From the NCBI GenBank assembly GCA_047495785.1, contig JBLDXI010000013.1, positions 1,302,001 through 1,366,000 on the forward strand: a DNA stretch of 64,000 nt, read 5' to 3'. Below the pieces are notes generated by a model that was given only the letters and a program-made list of their open reading frames with translations, did no database searches and was not told where the DNA came from. Position 1 is the stretch's first letter. Each line of letters starts with the position of its first letter. Positions 46,710 through 58,200 of this stretch are shown here, in pieces. The stretch is from Lepidodermella squamata. Its lineage: Eukaryota > Gastrotricha. The translations under genes were made by a program, and so were the position numbers.

Positions 46710-46820
46710 TTCAAAAGTCTATTTTTGAAGAGAAAACATTAGGTATCATAAATAATAATCTACATTGCATCAATATGTTAAGCAGAAGTGGAGCGTCAAA
46801 GAGTTTTGATGAACGAGTAT

Positions 46821-47711
46821 TTATAACCGTGATGGCATTCCGCCTGCGACAACTATACTCTCGCCGGTGATGTAGGAAGCATCTTTGGAACAAAGAAATG
46901 AGACGATGCCAGAAATTTCATCAGGCTGAGCAACTCGTTTAAGAGGCGTATCTTTGAACATGTAGTCGCTAACTTGCTCCGACTCCCACAAAGCACGAGA
47001 AAATTTCGTTTTAACGATTCCAGGACAGACACAATTTACGCGAATCTTATGGTCACCCAACTCTTGAGCCAAAACCTTAGTCAGTCCAAGTAAGGCGGTT
47101 TTGCTCACACTGTATGCTCCAATCAATTTGAACGGTTGAAAGCCAGCAATTGAAGAAATTAGGACTACCGAACCATCGCCAGTCGCCGATAATTTAGGCA
47201 CAGCTTCTTTTACGAGCAGAAATGCGTCTTTAACATTTAGCTCAAATATCTTGTCCCACATGACTTCGGTAGTTTCAATTAGCGGGCCAAATGTGGGTGA
47301 CACCGCAGCATTAGAAACAAGAATATCCAATTTTCCGAATTTTGCCACGGCTTCTTCTAGCAGATTTGTACGATCGGCAGTTTTAGCTACATGTGCAACC
47401 ACGCCAGTAACTCGACCAGAACTCCCGGTTTTTGATGCAAATTCTTCAATAGCTTTAACGGCAGCGTCGACATTTTTCTGCTGGCGACTGCTGACAACCA
47501 CGTTGGCCCCATCTAACACCAAACGTTTCGCAATGGCTAGCCCAATTCCCTCTGTCGAGGCAGTAACCACAGCGCTTTTACCGAGCAATCGCTTTGATGG
47601 CGATATGTTCTCGCCAATATCAGAATTCGTTGATGAAAGCATAGCTTTGTTCCCTACGGTTCTGTTAATAATAGGGGAAAGTCTGCTAATAAATAATCGA
47701 GAAGTTAACAT
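46821..47711 (-). CDS. DHRS4: DHRS4-like peroxisomal short-chain dehydrogenase/reductase
   Basis: A single exon of 296 aa. Classical SDR features: TASTEGIG cofactor loop, NAAV, the catalytic Ser in SSIAGF, YSVSK (active Tyr and Lys) and VCPGIVKT. VVVSSRQQKNVD after beta-2 matches the NADP-preferring DHRS4 pattern. The C-terminus ends in SRL, a peroxisomal PTS1 signal also found in DHRS4. DHRS4 reduces retinal and other carbonyls. The start chosen (47711) gives a 16-residue basic, hydrophobic leader (MLTSRLFISRLSPIIN) that could also act as a mitochondrial presequence; a later Met at 47642 would remove it. An in-frame start at 47795 is less likely. Confidence 0.93.
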   Translation of the reverse strand: MLTSRLFISRLSPIINRTVGNKAMLSSTNSDIGENISPSKRLLGKSAVVTASTEGIGLAIAKRLVLDGANVVVSSRQQKNVDAAVKAIEEFASKTGSSGRVTGVVAHVAKTADRTNLLEEAVAKFGKLDILVSNAAVSPTFGPLIETTEVMWDKIFELNVKDAFLLVKEAVPKLSATGDGSVVLISSIAGFQPFKLIGAYSVSKTALLGLTKVLAQELGDHKIRVNCVCPGIVKTKFSRALWESEQVSDYMFKDTPLKRVAQPDEISGIVSFLCSKDASYITGESIVVAGGMPSRL

Positions 47712-48114
47712 TATTTGGCACAATCTAAGCAAGCAAAGCAAAATGCCTATATACGAATTAGATAAATGAGAAAACGGGTAAAAACGAATAAACATTCTTC
47801 GGCTATTAAATACAGAAGTTTATCTGCATGTTGAGAAATCTATTTTAGAGTTTCAAGTTTCAAGGTGGTAGTATTCAGCAGCAGCGATTGGAGAGATGTG
47901 AGATCTGTAAGGCATAATTAAGGGGCGTCAAAGTGAAAGACAAAGCAGTAAGAGCGTGCCGGCGGATGAGAAACGATATCATTCGAGTGTCGAACCTGAA
48001 ATGAGTAACAAAACAGGACATATTGCGATAGCAAACGAAAAGGTATAAAAGAAATATCACTTGATACTGTCACTAATATGGTCTATAATGCTGGGCTTAG
48101 TATCTATGTCCCCG

Positions 48115-48128
48115 CCCCCCCCCCCCCC
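48115..48128 (+). repeat. Poly(C) run
   Basis: Fourteen consecutive C, preceded by CCCCG. Length is likely to vary between reads. Confidence 0.85.
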
Positions 48129-49364
48129 GCTGTCCTGCAGCGGTAGTCAGTCAGTTATCGTGAGTTCAATGAATGAGTTTTAATGTTAAAGCCCCAGACT
48201 CTAACATATATTAACATATTCTAACATATTTCTTAAACGTTCGTGAGTTCAAATCGTTTCTTTCGTCATTTCGCCGAACGAACAAACTGACAAAAAACGT
48301 CAATAAAAAAGTCAAATGACATTCACCGGAAAATACATATAGTTCAATTCTTATTATTTAATTTTTTTTAAATATAAATACATGTTTTTTAATTTTGGTA
48401 TTGCCATGTCAACGACGCCTGCTCTTTGTGAGACGTCGATAGAATGCAAATCGTCATAAAGAAATAGCCCGAGATTTACAGCCTCTCTCTATTCTCAATC
48501 CACAAGGAAGTCGCTAAGCCACATATTTCTTACCGCCGTCGTTGCTGCTTGCTTCATGCTCTTAGCTTTTCTTGTTTCTTGCGTTGCGTCGAAATTTTGA
48601 TATATTTGTTTGTCGAACTCCACTTGAAGCTTGGGGACTGAGATGCCTGCTCTCAAGCTTTGCATGTCACTTATAGTTTTCCTTTTTTATTGGAAGGTCG
48701 TTTATGAGAACCGCAACTGTAAGACAAGAGATTGCAAGAGATGCATGCAAGGAAAATATTCGGTTTCGGATGAGATATGATGCACATCTCATCTGGTAGG
48801 GAAGTAATTTCAGTACCTGGAAATAGGCAAATCAAAAAGCCTCAGTTTAAAATTTGGGCGTGGAAGTGAAACTACGTACTTATTTTCTATATGCAACTCT
48901 TCGAGATAGAAAATTTTTATCGAAATCTGATCGGCAATTTTTATAGTCAGCGATAGCACGCTTCACTTGTCCTATGATTGTCCATTCTCGTTACAGAAAA
49001 AAATATAAATTATAAAAGATGCCAGTTTTCACATTTGTTATCCAACTAGATCAAAGCTCTTTTTCATTAAGGGACGGGTGAATTTATTTTAGACGTAGAA
49101 GCTAAAATCATAGGACATATGTTGATGCAAAAAACTGCGACCAATCGGTGTTAGTTGCAGAGACGCCGCAAAAGATACAATTAGTACATCGTACTTGAAT
49201 CTTTGAAATCTATTGCAACGACCGTTCGCACTTCTTACGTTCTGTGCGCTAAATAGCTGCATTTAGACGGATTTGTGTTCTTTGGGAAATCCAAGTCAGA
49301 AAGTTAGTTTCTCTTGTAACTTGTAACTTATTTTGGCTGGTGGAGAAAAATTCAGAAATGGACA

Positions 49365-49413
49365 ATCATGGGTTCTTTGTGAGAGATTTCACAGCCAAAA
49401 AAGAACCCATGAT
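49365..49413. repeat. Short inverted repeat, 14-bp perfect stem
   Basis: ATCATGGGTTCTTT at 49365-49378 is the perfect reverse complement of 49400-49413, with a 21-nt loop that itself contains GTGA...TCAC. Confidence 0.7.
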
Positions 49414-49609
49414 CCACGATCCACGCCTCCTGTACCCTGCTGAAGGAAGCCCAAATAATCGGCAATATTTTGGGCTCTAAATGCAGATTATAGTAAATTA
49501 ATCGGCGAATGGGGTGAATCTGTTGCAGCCATCCAATTAAGGAAATAAATATATCTATGCATGGCATTAATATTAGGCATTTCACGCAATGGCAAGTATC
49601 AGAGGATTA

Positions 49610-49627
49610 GCTGATCAGCTGATCAGC
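49610..49627. repeat. 18-bp perfect palindrome
   Basis: GCTGATCA repeated around a centre; reads the same on both strands. Confidence 0.7.
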
Positions 49628-49767
49628 ATAATCGCTTACTTAATCAGGTTCAACTAATTACCGATTTCTTTTCTTCGAATCGCGTATCCTTGATATCTTG
49701 ATATCGGTTATGTACTTAGGCAGCGGGCAAATAAACATGCAATATTGATTATTCAGTTATACCCGGG

Positions 49768-50660
49768 ATGGCATTCGCCAATAAGGATGCCGCGCATACG
49801 TTGTTGGTCATCACACCAGAGACTCAACTTTTGTCTGCTAGAACCCGTGGTAAAAGAAGTCTGTTGTCAAGCCTGGAAAAGCTGAATTTAGAGGAGGACG
49901 CGCAACCTCTGTCTAACAGCGTCACTGGGCAATATCATCTGGGTTTATCGCCTAAAACATTGCCTTCACCGCTTGAAGAGGATAGACAGTTCACCGTGTC
50001 TGTCCAATACAGGTAAAAGGTTAATATTCATTTATATGCATAATTGGCTAAATTGAATTGAATTAACTAGGACCAAGCTACCGGTTGTAACTCCGCGCAC
50101 GGGTGACCATTACTCGATAAGTACAAATAAAGGCGAAACACATCGCTCGGAATACACTAAAAACAGGATTCAAGCGTATCCTTCAGCATCCATCATATCG
50201 GCGGTTCCTGTTAACAGAGCAGAACGAAACAAAAAATCCAAGTTTCCAGCTGTCCTGATTGCCAAGTTGCTTACCACTCAAGGTTATGGATCGCATTACC
50301 CTCAATTGTATCCAAATTTTAAGAACGCTACGCTTCTTCCTTCGGCAAAACCCCAAGGCTTGGCACCCGACTTCAGTGATTACACATTTATGAAGATGTA
50401 AATTTAGCCCCATATGACGTAAATTCAAGTCAAGATTTTTCAATTACAGGCGGCTGCGCATACATAACACCACCTCGTCGACTCCTATTGGATCGAATAG
50501 AATTGTGATCGATACTAGTCCGTCACCATCAGGAGGAAACGCCCACATTCTCAACTCGATGACGATTCCCAATATTGGCAATACTTATTCTGTTGTTTTT
50601 CCGAAACGACACAAGCGGAAGACTTGGCGTCGGACGGCAAACGTTGAAGAGAGCAAATAG
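49768..50660 (+). CDS. Uncharacterised basic protein, 260 aa
   Basis: Exons 49768-50012, 50071-50397 and 50450-50660 join in phase through introns of 58 and 52 nt. The protein is rich in Ser, Thr, Pro and basic residues, without signal peptide or membrane span. Notable parts are TRGKRSLLSSLEKLNLEED in exon 1, a short hydrophobic/basic stretch FPAVLIAKLLTTQGYG in exon 2, and a very basic end (FPKRHKRKTWRR) that could be a nuclear signal. No family is recognised. The start is the first ATG after a TTATTCAG acceptor-like site. Confidence 0.65.
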
Positions 50661-53461
50661 ATCGGGGCTAAAAAATGTTTTATTCTTTTATAAAAAATAT
50701 GGCAATATGGCAATACTCTCTGCAACTATAAATCTTTTTATAAGGCGGTGGCAATACTCACATTTTTCTCGGTTCTTTTCTTTCTTTGAAATTATACTCT
50801 GTTTTGAAATGACTCATTTGAAATGACTAGCAATAAAAAGTTCAAAACACATCGATCGCAACACCTTTGTTGTTTTATTTCTAAATTTCTTGTTATATTT
50901 CTTCAATCAAGCCTTTCTTCGTTTAAAAAAGAGAGAAAACAAGGACTGCGCAATATACTGCCTGAGCTGTTAAACGATAACATTAACCCTATCCTAATAT
51001 ACGAACTCTTTACAGGCATGTAGGAAAAGATGTTGTCAATAATCGTATTTATAACGTTAAGATTGTGTTATTACATAGGATTCCTTTACAATTTCACCTT
51101 AAAAATTCACCGGTAGATGTAATATTGTGATTAGTAGTTGAATAAGTCAGGTAGGACCAGCAATATTTGATAAGATACGCCGATATCAGGTAGTATGAAA
51201 ATTCAGATTATATTATGTATATTGGCTTCAACATCGATATTTGGAATATTGAAACCCGCATTGAAATTGTGAGATTATAATGTTAATCAGGTAGTTTTAA
51301 GAAGGTAAAAATTTTGATGAGACTGCTAACCACCTTCGAAGATGAAGGCGTGCTAAGAACGATGCCAAAATATTACCGGGTTGACAGTAGTTTTACAGTA
51401 GTTTTCACTGTGCATGATTGGTGCGTCATTCTGCTTTAAAAGGACATTTTCCTGAACAACTTATTCTTTGAGGGGTGTTTAGGACAGTGTCGAAACCTGA
51501 CGGCGTTACTTATAGGTGCATCATGGAGGAGACTTATAGGCTACCCTACTCCAAGGTAATAGGCCTCCTCCTCAGCCCGAGTCGGGAAGAGTTAATTTTA
51601 AACGCGACATCAGCGAAAGTTTGTTGATAAAAAGTAATCGCGTTTTTCTCAAGTGTTACAACGAAACAGGAGTAATCATTTTGAAACTAAGAAGTTTTAA
51701 GGTTGACTGCCACAGAAGTTATGCGAGTAGCTGTTGCCTTTCGTGAAAGGCGCTAATTTAAAATTCCTCATGAGGACAAAAGAGGTGCACATAATTAACG
51801 AGTCCTATAACCATAGAATGATTTCATTCCTGGTTCAAATTTTTTTGTCATTTTCGAATTAATAAGTTTTGATCGGTACGACACAAATAGACGCAGATCA
51901 AGACAGCAAAAATGCGCAATAGATGCTTCCTCATCGTCAAAAGTCGTTTCATGAAAGAAAATGAAGGTGTTGTCCGCAGTCGTAAAATCGAAGCCGCATC
52001 TTTTCTTGATTTTCCCCACCAAGAAAAATAAATGTTGTGATAACAGTGAAAAGCGACGCAAGACGCTGACGCTATTTCACTTCATCACTCCAAATAAATA
52101 GAAGAGTAAATTGTTCAATTTGAAAATACTAGCATTATTTCAATTTCTGCAAGACGCGAAAAATCGAAATAAAAAAATGTAAATAAAATAAATAGAAAAA
52201 GCACTGCAATCTATGCCGTGCGTGAGTCAACGCCTAAAAAAAGCAGACGAGCCGCTGTATGCACAAGGTTATCGATCGTAAACGTGAATATAGCGCGCGA
52301 ACCTTTTTTGAAAACATAAAGAAAGAAAAGTCGAAAGAAAATGCGTTTGTTTCAGAAGTAGAACACTCATGATATAGGCGGTGTTTCATGTGTTACAAGA
52401 CAGAACTGACTGCCTTCAAGAGAATAGCTTCACCGGGTATTCTCGAGTTACATCATTCATCCAAAAATAATTCAAGTCCGTATAGCGGACCTTCGTTTTG
52501 AGTCATTACTGGTATTAAAATGTAATAGCACATTTTCGCTTAGAGGCAGCGTTAATACCATTTCCGGACAGGCACAACGTGACAACATAAAACTAGCCGT
52601 TATAAGATAACTTTTCCAGATAAATTTCAAAGGTTTTCCAGTCAAAATGAAAGCTCTGCGAGTATTTGGTTGTAAATTCTTTTCAAAACAAAGAAGTTAG
52701 ATTATATAGATGAACGAATACGTTAATTAAGGTTCGCGCTACGCTTTACGATCGATTTGCTAATTTCATGCATATGAAGGCTCGCGGCAGTTGGCTCAAC
52801 GCAAAAAAAGGCGGCAAAGATTCCAGCACAGCACCGAAAAAGTCCAACAGTGCGCAGCTGCTTGGTTAGGAAAACTTACTCATCAGTACGTCTTGTGATT
52901 TTTTTTTATCCTAATATACTATGAGTTTATAATACTCAAGTTATTCTTATCAACTAAAGAGATGGAAGCCACAAGTGTCGTATATTCTGAGCTTTCCCTT
53001 CCAAGCACTGCGCACGGCGAATTGGTTAAATTTGAATAAAATATAAATCGCATATCATTCAGTTTGTTTTGAAGATTTGAAGAATTTGAAGAAACTATAT
53101 AAAATATATGATGTTTTGCTAACAAACGAAAATTGCTAAATCAAATAAATATATTCATCAGCCACCGCATCATCATTAAAAATTTTGCTGATTATCAGTT
53201 TCAAGAAGTGATAAAAAACCATCGCGTGATACTGTACCATAGTATAAAATCGCTCGTCAAAAATCCTTCACGTCGAGCAGAATATTTGAATTGAAAATGT
53301 AAAGAATCAGATTCGATAAAGTCCAGCGCTGCTAACAAAATCACCGTCGCAAATAATGAAATAAACATGAGACTCGATTAGGATAAAATTCCAGGTAGAT
53401 TTAAAACAGGTTTCGGGGAGGTTCGAAATCGTTGACGATAGTGAAAGTCGTTGCTCCGTCT
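50661..53461. other. Intergenic, no convincing gene
   Basis: About 2.8 kb of AT-rich DNA holding the 3' ends of two convergent genes. AATAAA occurs near 50830 on the plus strand. A few frames of 60-90 codons (for example 52061-51795 minus) have no homology. Confidence 0.45.
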
Positions 53462-55226
53462 TCACGGGAAAACGAATCGCGGCGTTTGTTGCGCCATCAT
53501 CAATTCGGGCGGAGAAATCGGCGGAGTCAGCGTGGCGACGCGAGGCCGGTTGAGGATGTTCTCGGTCGAACGGCTCGGCGACATCAGGCCACCGACAGAG
53601 TGTTCGCTGATGGGTGACGCGAAGATGCCGTTAGGCGACGCGAAACTGGAGAAACACAGCGAGGTCGGAGGCGAGATGGCGGCGGCTGCGGCCTGTTGTA
53701 GCTGGGCCTGCAGGTTGAAGAGCGTCGCCAGCCAGTCTGAGCTCGGCGGCATCATAGGCGCCGCCGGGGTAGTCGCCATCAACGCAGCCATGAACATATC
53801 GCTGTGCATGTTCGGCGTCATCGCGACCGGCTGCGGGCGAGCTGGTAGCATGACCGGGAAGTTCGCAACTGGCGCTGATGCCTGCTGGGTCGCTTGGGTG
53901 AATTTCTTCGCCTCAATGACCTGCTCGACCGGTTTCTCAATTCGCTGCTGCTCCGCCTGAACTGGTGCCACTACTACTGCCGCGGACGAGGAGCCATGGA
54001 TCTTCATGTGGCGGTTGATCATATCCTTGCGGCAGGCGGTGTACGAGCACACGGTGCAGGCGTATGGCTTGTCTCCAGTGTGAGTCCGAATGTGAGTGGC
54101 CAAATGATCGGTACGCGAGAACAACTGATCAAAAATTGATTGATAGACATGTCAATAACTTTATTTTAAAGTGTTTACCTGACTGCAGATTCCGCACCGG
54201 TAAGGTCTGAACCCCGTGTGAACGCGAATGTGGCGCGTCAACATGTCACTACGACGGAATTGTCTGTGGCACCACAGGCACAAGAAATTGCGCTTGGACG
54301 AAGCCGATTGCGAAGCTGGCTGTTGCATGGCCGAGCTACCGCCGACTTGACCTGAAGCAGCGCTGGATAGACCCAGCAACTGGCCAGCTGTTACTGCCGA
54401 AGCTTCAGCAGCAACGGCCGGTTGTTGTTGGATCAACGCTGCCATGGCCTGGTCTACGACTCCGGGTTCCATTGCGCCAAGAAGAGCGCCCGTGCCTGCC
54501 ACGCCACTTCCGGCGAGTTCACTCCCTTTAACCGAGTCCAAGTGACGGGCGACGTGATGTACGAGTTTTACATGTCCTAATATAGGTCATTATATTATAG
54601 CAATGTAGACTTTGTAGTTGGGATACCTTACCTGAGAAGCATTCGCCACACAACGCGCAAACGTAGGGATCGGCAATAGATGACGGCGAGATGGTTCCAT
54701 TCATAGCAGCGCTGTCTTTCTTGCTGCTGCTAGACTTGCCAGTAGCCGACGAGTTTTTCGATGACGAAGCTGCGGACGAGGCCGGCGATGATGGTGCGAT
54801 CACCGTGGAATTGTCCGGCGTGAGATAGTCGTCACAAACGTCAATGTCATCCTCGTCGATGTCGTCTTCGACTTCGCTGCTGGCCTGTCGCGACATGGAG
54901 ACGACAGATTCGTCGACGGACGCGAGACGGCGGGCATGATCACCGCAAGACGCAGATGATGATGAGGTCGCCGAGGCGCGTGCCGCCAACAAATCGTTCA
55001 TCTCCTCACTGTCGCAGCATGACGAGTCGAACGAGCACGGCTGGTGTTTCAGCTGTTTCTTGGTCGACGGTGCCGCCGACGCTTCGCTGCTCGTATCCTC
55101 GTCGCTAACCTGCTCGTGATATCGCTTAAGCAGGCGCTGCTTGAATGAAACCGAATCGCTGCCGTTCGATGCTTCGCTGCGTGCGCCAGGTGAAACTGGC
55201 GACTCACAAATTATGTTTGCAGCCAT
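53462..55226 (-). CDS. C2H2 zinc-finger protein with four fingers
   Basis: Exons 55226-54632, 54576-54179 and 54124-53462 give 551 aa. The N-terminal 185 residues are Ser-rich with acidic [13 protein letters not shown]. Finger 1 ([21 protein letters not shown]) is split by intron 1 and separated by about 90 low-complexity residues from a tandem triplet: [42 protein letters not shown] and [21 protein letters not shown], joined by TGFRPYR and TGDKPYA linkers. All Cys and His are present. The C-terminal 200 residues are Ala/Pro/Met-rich. The spaced finger plus triplet suggests a sequence-specific DNA-binding transcription factor; I cannot name the orthologue. About 7.1 kb without genes lies upstream, typical of developmental regulators. 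Confidence 0.88.
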
Positions 55227-58200
55227 TGCCGTAATTATATTTTAAAGATCCCTAGATAGAAAAATTAAATAAAAATAGTTGCACTTGAATTTGAAGAAAT
55301 TTCCACGCTTCGATTCGAGACTAATTCGATTGAACCGTCACGCTCGTCCGCGATAATCACTTTAGACAACAGGGAATCCTTAACCTATACTAATGAATTA
55401 ATTCCGACACCTATACAACTTTTCCTCTCAGATCGCGCTAAGCATACTTGAGGTGTACTTCTAACATCCCGACCACGCATTTACCGCAACTCTATACGCA
55501 TGGATTTATACTAGATGTAATTAATTGGCTATATTTTTTGCGCTAGCAGCTGCCGATAGACCTCTAGACGCTGACGGAATTTCAGCTGCGTCACTTCCTC
55601 TCACCGCCCCCACCTCCATCACATTCTAATTACGCGATTACAAGCCAGGAAAATTGCTCGCATCCTTGGCCTTCCATTATTAACCTAAATAAAGGGCTTT
55701 AAGTAAGGGATTTAAGTTTTGCCTTATAGTGACGCAATCAAGGTCAATCTACTTTCTCAGATTGATAAAGTGCAATGAGACTTAGAAAAGTTTTTTGGAC
55801 AATAAATGCCTGCTATCCATATCTCGGCAAATTTTCTCGGTTGCGTTTCGCTGATGATGCATGACCGTGATATGCATGTCTGCTCTTCCGAATCGTCCTA
55901 TTGATCAGGGAGAGGAAGAGCACGACAGAAAGTGCGCATCGATTAAACTACCTGGCATTGATGAGCGATAATTGCTTCGAGCACTTTTCAAGTGTGGGAG
56001 GGTGGATTAATCATATCGAGTGACACAACTTGACGAGCTAACGATTTTAATCGCAATTAATTCTTCGCCAGCTACCTAGATCAAGCAGGCGTGATGTTCA
56101 AAAAAGCATCTGGCTCGCATAGTTCGTAGAAGCGTGGGGGGAATCATCGGCCCATCGCACAAAAAATCAGGCGGAAGATAATCCCGTTTTATACATCCAT
56201 GCATAATAATATTGTATATAAGAGCGCTATTGTTTCTACGGGTCTTTATTTCATAAGAGAAAATCAGGGCGAAAAGGCTTGAGGAGAAAAAAAAGAAGAT
56301 TTTTTTGTCTTATATCTTATAGCTTCTCACTCACTCCCGCGCTCGCAACCCTTCTCTCGCTGTAAAAGTCTCGCTCAGATGATAGTTTCGGCCGTTTTTT
56401 ATTACTATTATTACTCGGTGCCATCATTCGAATGTTTGCAAAATAATATTCATAATAATAAAGAAAAAAATCTCCTACCGCCCGCCCGTCTGCTCGTTTA
56501 GCTTTGCAGTGTGGACCCAAATGAGGGGAAAATGAAAAAAAGGCTCAAATACGGGAGCAGATCGGGGCAAAAAGTTGAAGTAATACCTACAGCGGAAAAG
56601 GTATTATGCGCCATCATAGGAAAAAAGGGAGGGGGTTTGTTTAACGTTATCTGTGTTCCAACGTGCGCGCATGTGTGGGCGAAAAAAGGCGGAAAAGTGC
56701 ATATCGAGGCGGCAATATAAAGAACGGCAAAAAAACACACACACAAAGCCCGCGCATCATTGTTCTGCGTTGCCGCTAGCGAAAAAAACGAGCAGTTATA
56801 CGGAGGTTATAGCCTAATATTGTTATGCCTTTTTGGCGTTTACTCAGCAATGTTTAACGGGGGCATTTAAGCCAGACGGCCTCGCAGGCGGGTGGGCATT
56901 TTTTGGGCGTGTTATATCGTAATATAGCGCGCATGAAAAAAAACGTTCTGTACGCGCGCGGATAGCAGAAATGTACATAAAGAAAGCGCGGAGAGGGTTC
57001 ACTAAATATAGGTAGACATACAATAAATATAACATCAGGCGGATAAATAAAAATAAATGATATTTCCGCGATTGGCGTCAGCCTACCACGCATTGTTTAT
57101 ACAAAACATCGATTTAGACGAGCGTCGTCGCTTTTTTTTATGAGCCTCATATTGGCTCGCGAATCAAATCGCTGGACAAGTGATTTCGGGGTATTTTCTT
57201 TTTTGCCTGCGTTACAGTAAATGCTTGATCACGATTTATACAGGTAAGAAACTGAGTAAAATTGTGAAAATTCAAATGATTTCTCCAAGAAGTTCATCAC
57301 AAGAGACACAAGAGACTGGCAATTATATCACCCCATATATCATCGGTTCATTAAACAAATGCACCCACATAGGATATATCAGGCGATTAAAAAATGAAGC
57401 TGATGAGAAGAGCTGGTCTTTCTAACGGCTCTTATCATCGAATTACAGAAAGGCTATGCGTTCGGAAAATATAAATGCCAGCCCAATATAAACAATGAGA
57501 AGCGAAAAAGAGACGAACGCCCTCTATTATCACCCACCTTTCCACCATAAAAAATATATTTATTATTACCACAGGCCAAACGAAGGCCAGGTATTGCTTA
57601 AAACAATACGTTTCAAACGGCGCTATACGTATAACGAAGATTTACCGTTATACTCATCAGATGCGATAAAAAAACTAATATGATAATAAAAATTGCAAGG
57701 AGTTCGAGGCAGAAGTTACTGATATATTAGGCGCTAAACCAGAAAGGTGGGTTTCCCAATAGGTTAAAAAGCCGTTAAATTAGGTTCGATGGTACAAAGA
57801 AGTATTGTCGGGACATTTTGGACGAGAAAACGGAGATATTAACGAATTTTAACATTTTAAAACGCACTTGGACTGGAGTTCAAAAACTTCAAAGAGAAAA
57901 ATAATACTGTTTATGAGTGGTATGGTGTAGGTGGGAGAGGTGGACGGAGGCGACACTTACCCTCGAAGTTTACATAAACGATCGGAAAACATTGTCGGAG
58001 AAGTACAAAAACATGGTGATTATATGCCGACTGATGTATCAAGGGCGCTTTTTTCCGGAGGCGTGGCGCGTTCGCTCGGTAAATTATTTACCGCTTATCG
58101 CTGATGTACAGCTATCAAAGCGGGGGAGGATGAATTTAGGATTTACGTGTCCATTGTGACCTGTCAACGTCGAAATGTTCACGGATGCGTGCATTTCCGA

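Larger units (their letters stand above)
47712..49767. other. Intergenic between divergent DHRS4 and an unknown gene
   Basis: About 2 kb, AT-rich, with no convincing gene. It holds a run of 14 C (48115-48128), a perfect 14-bp hairpin stem at 49365-49413 and an 18-bp palindrome at 49610-49627. Confidence 0.45.
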
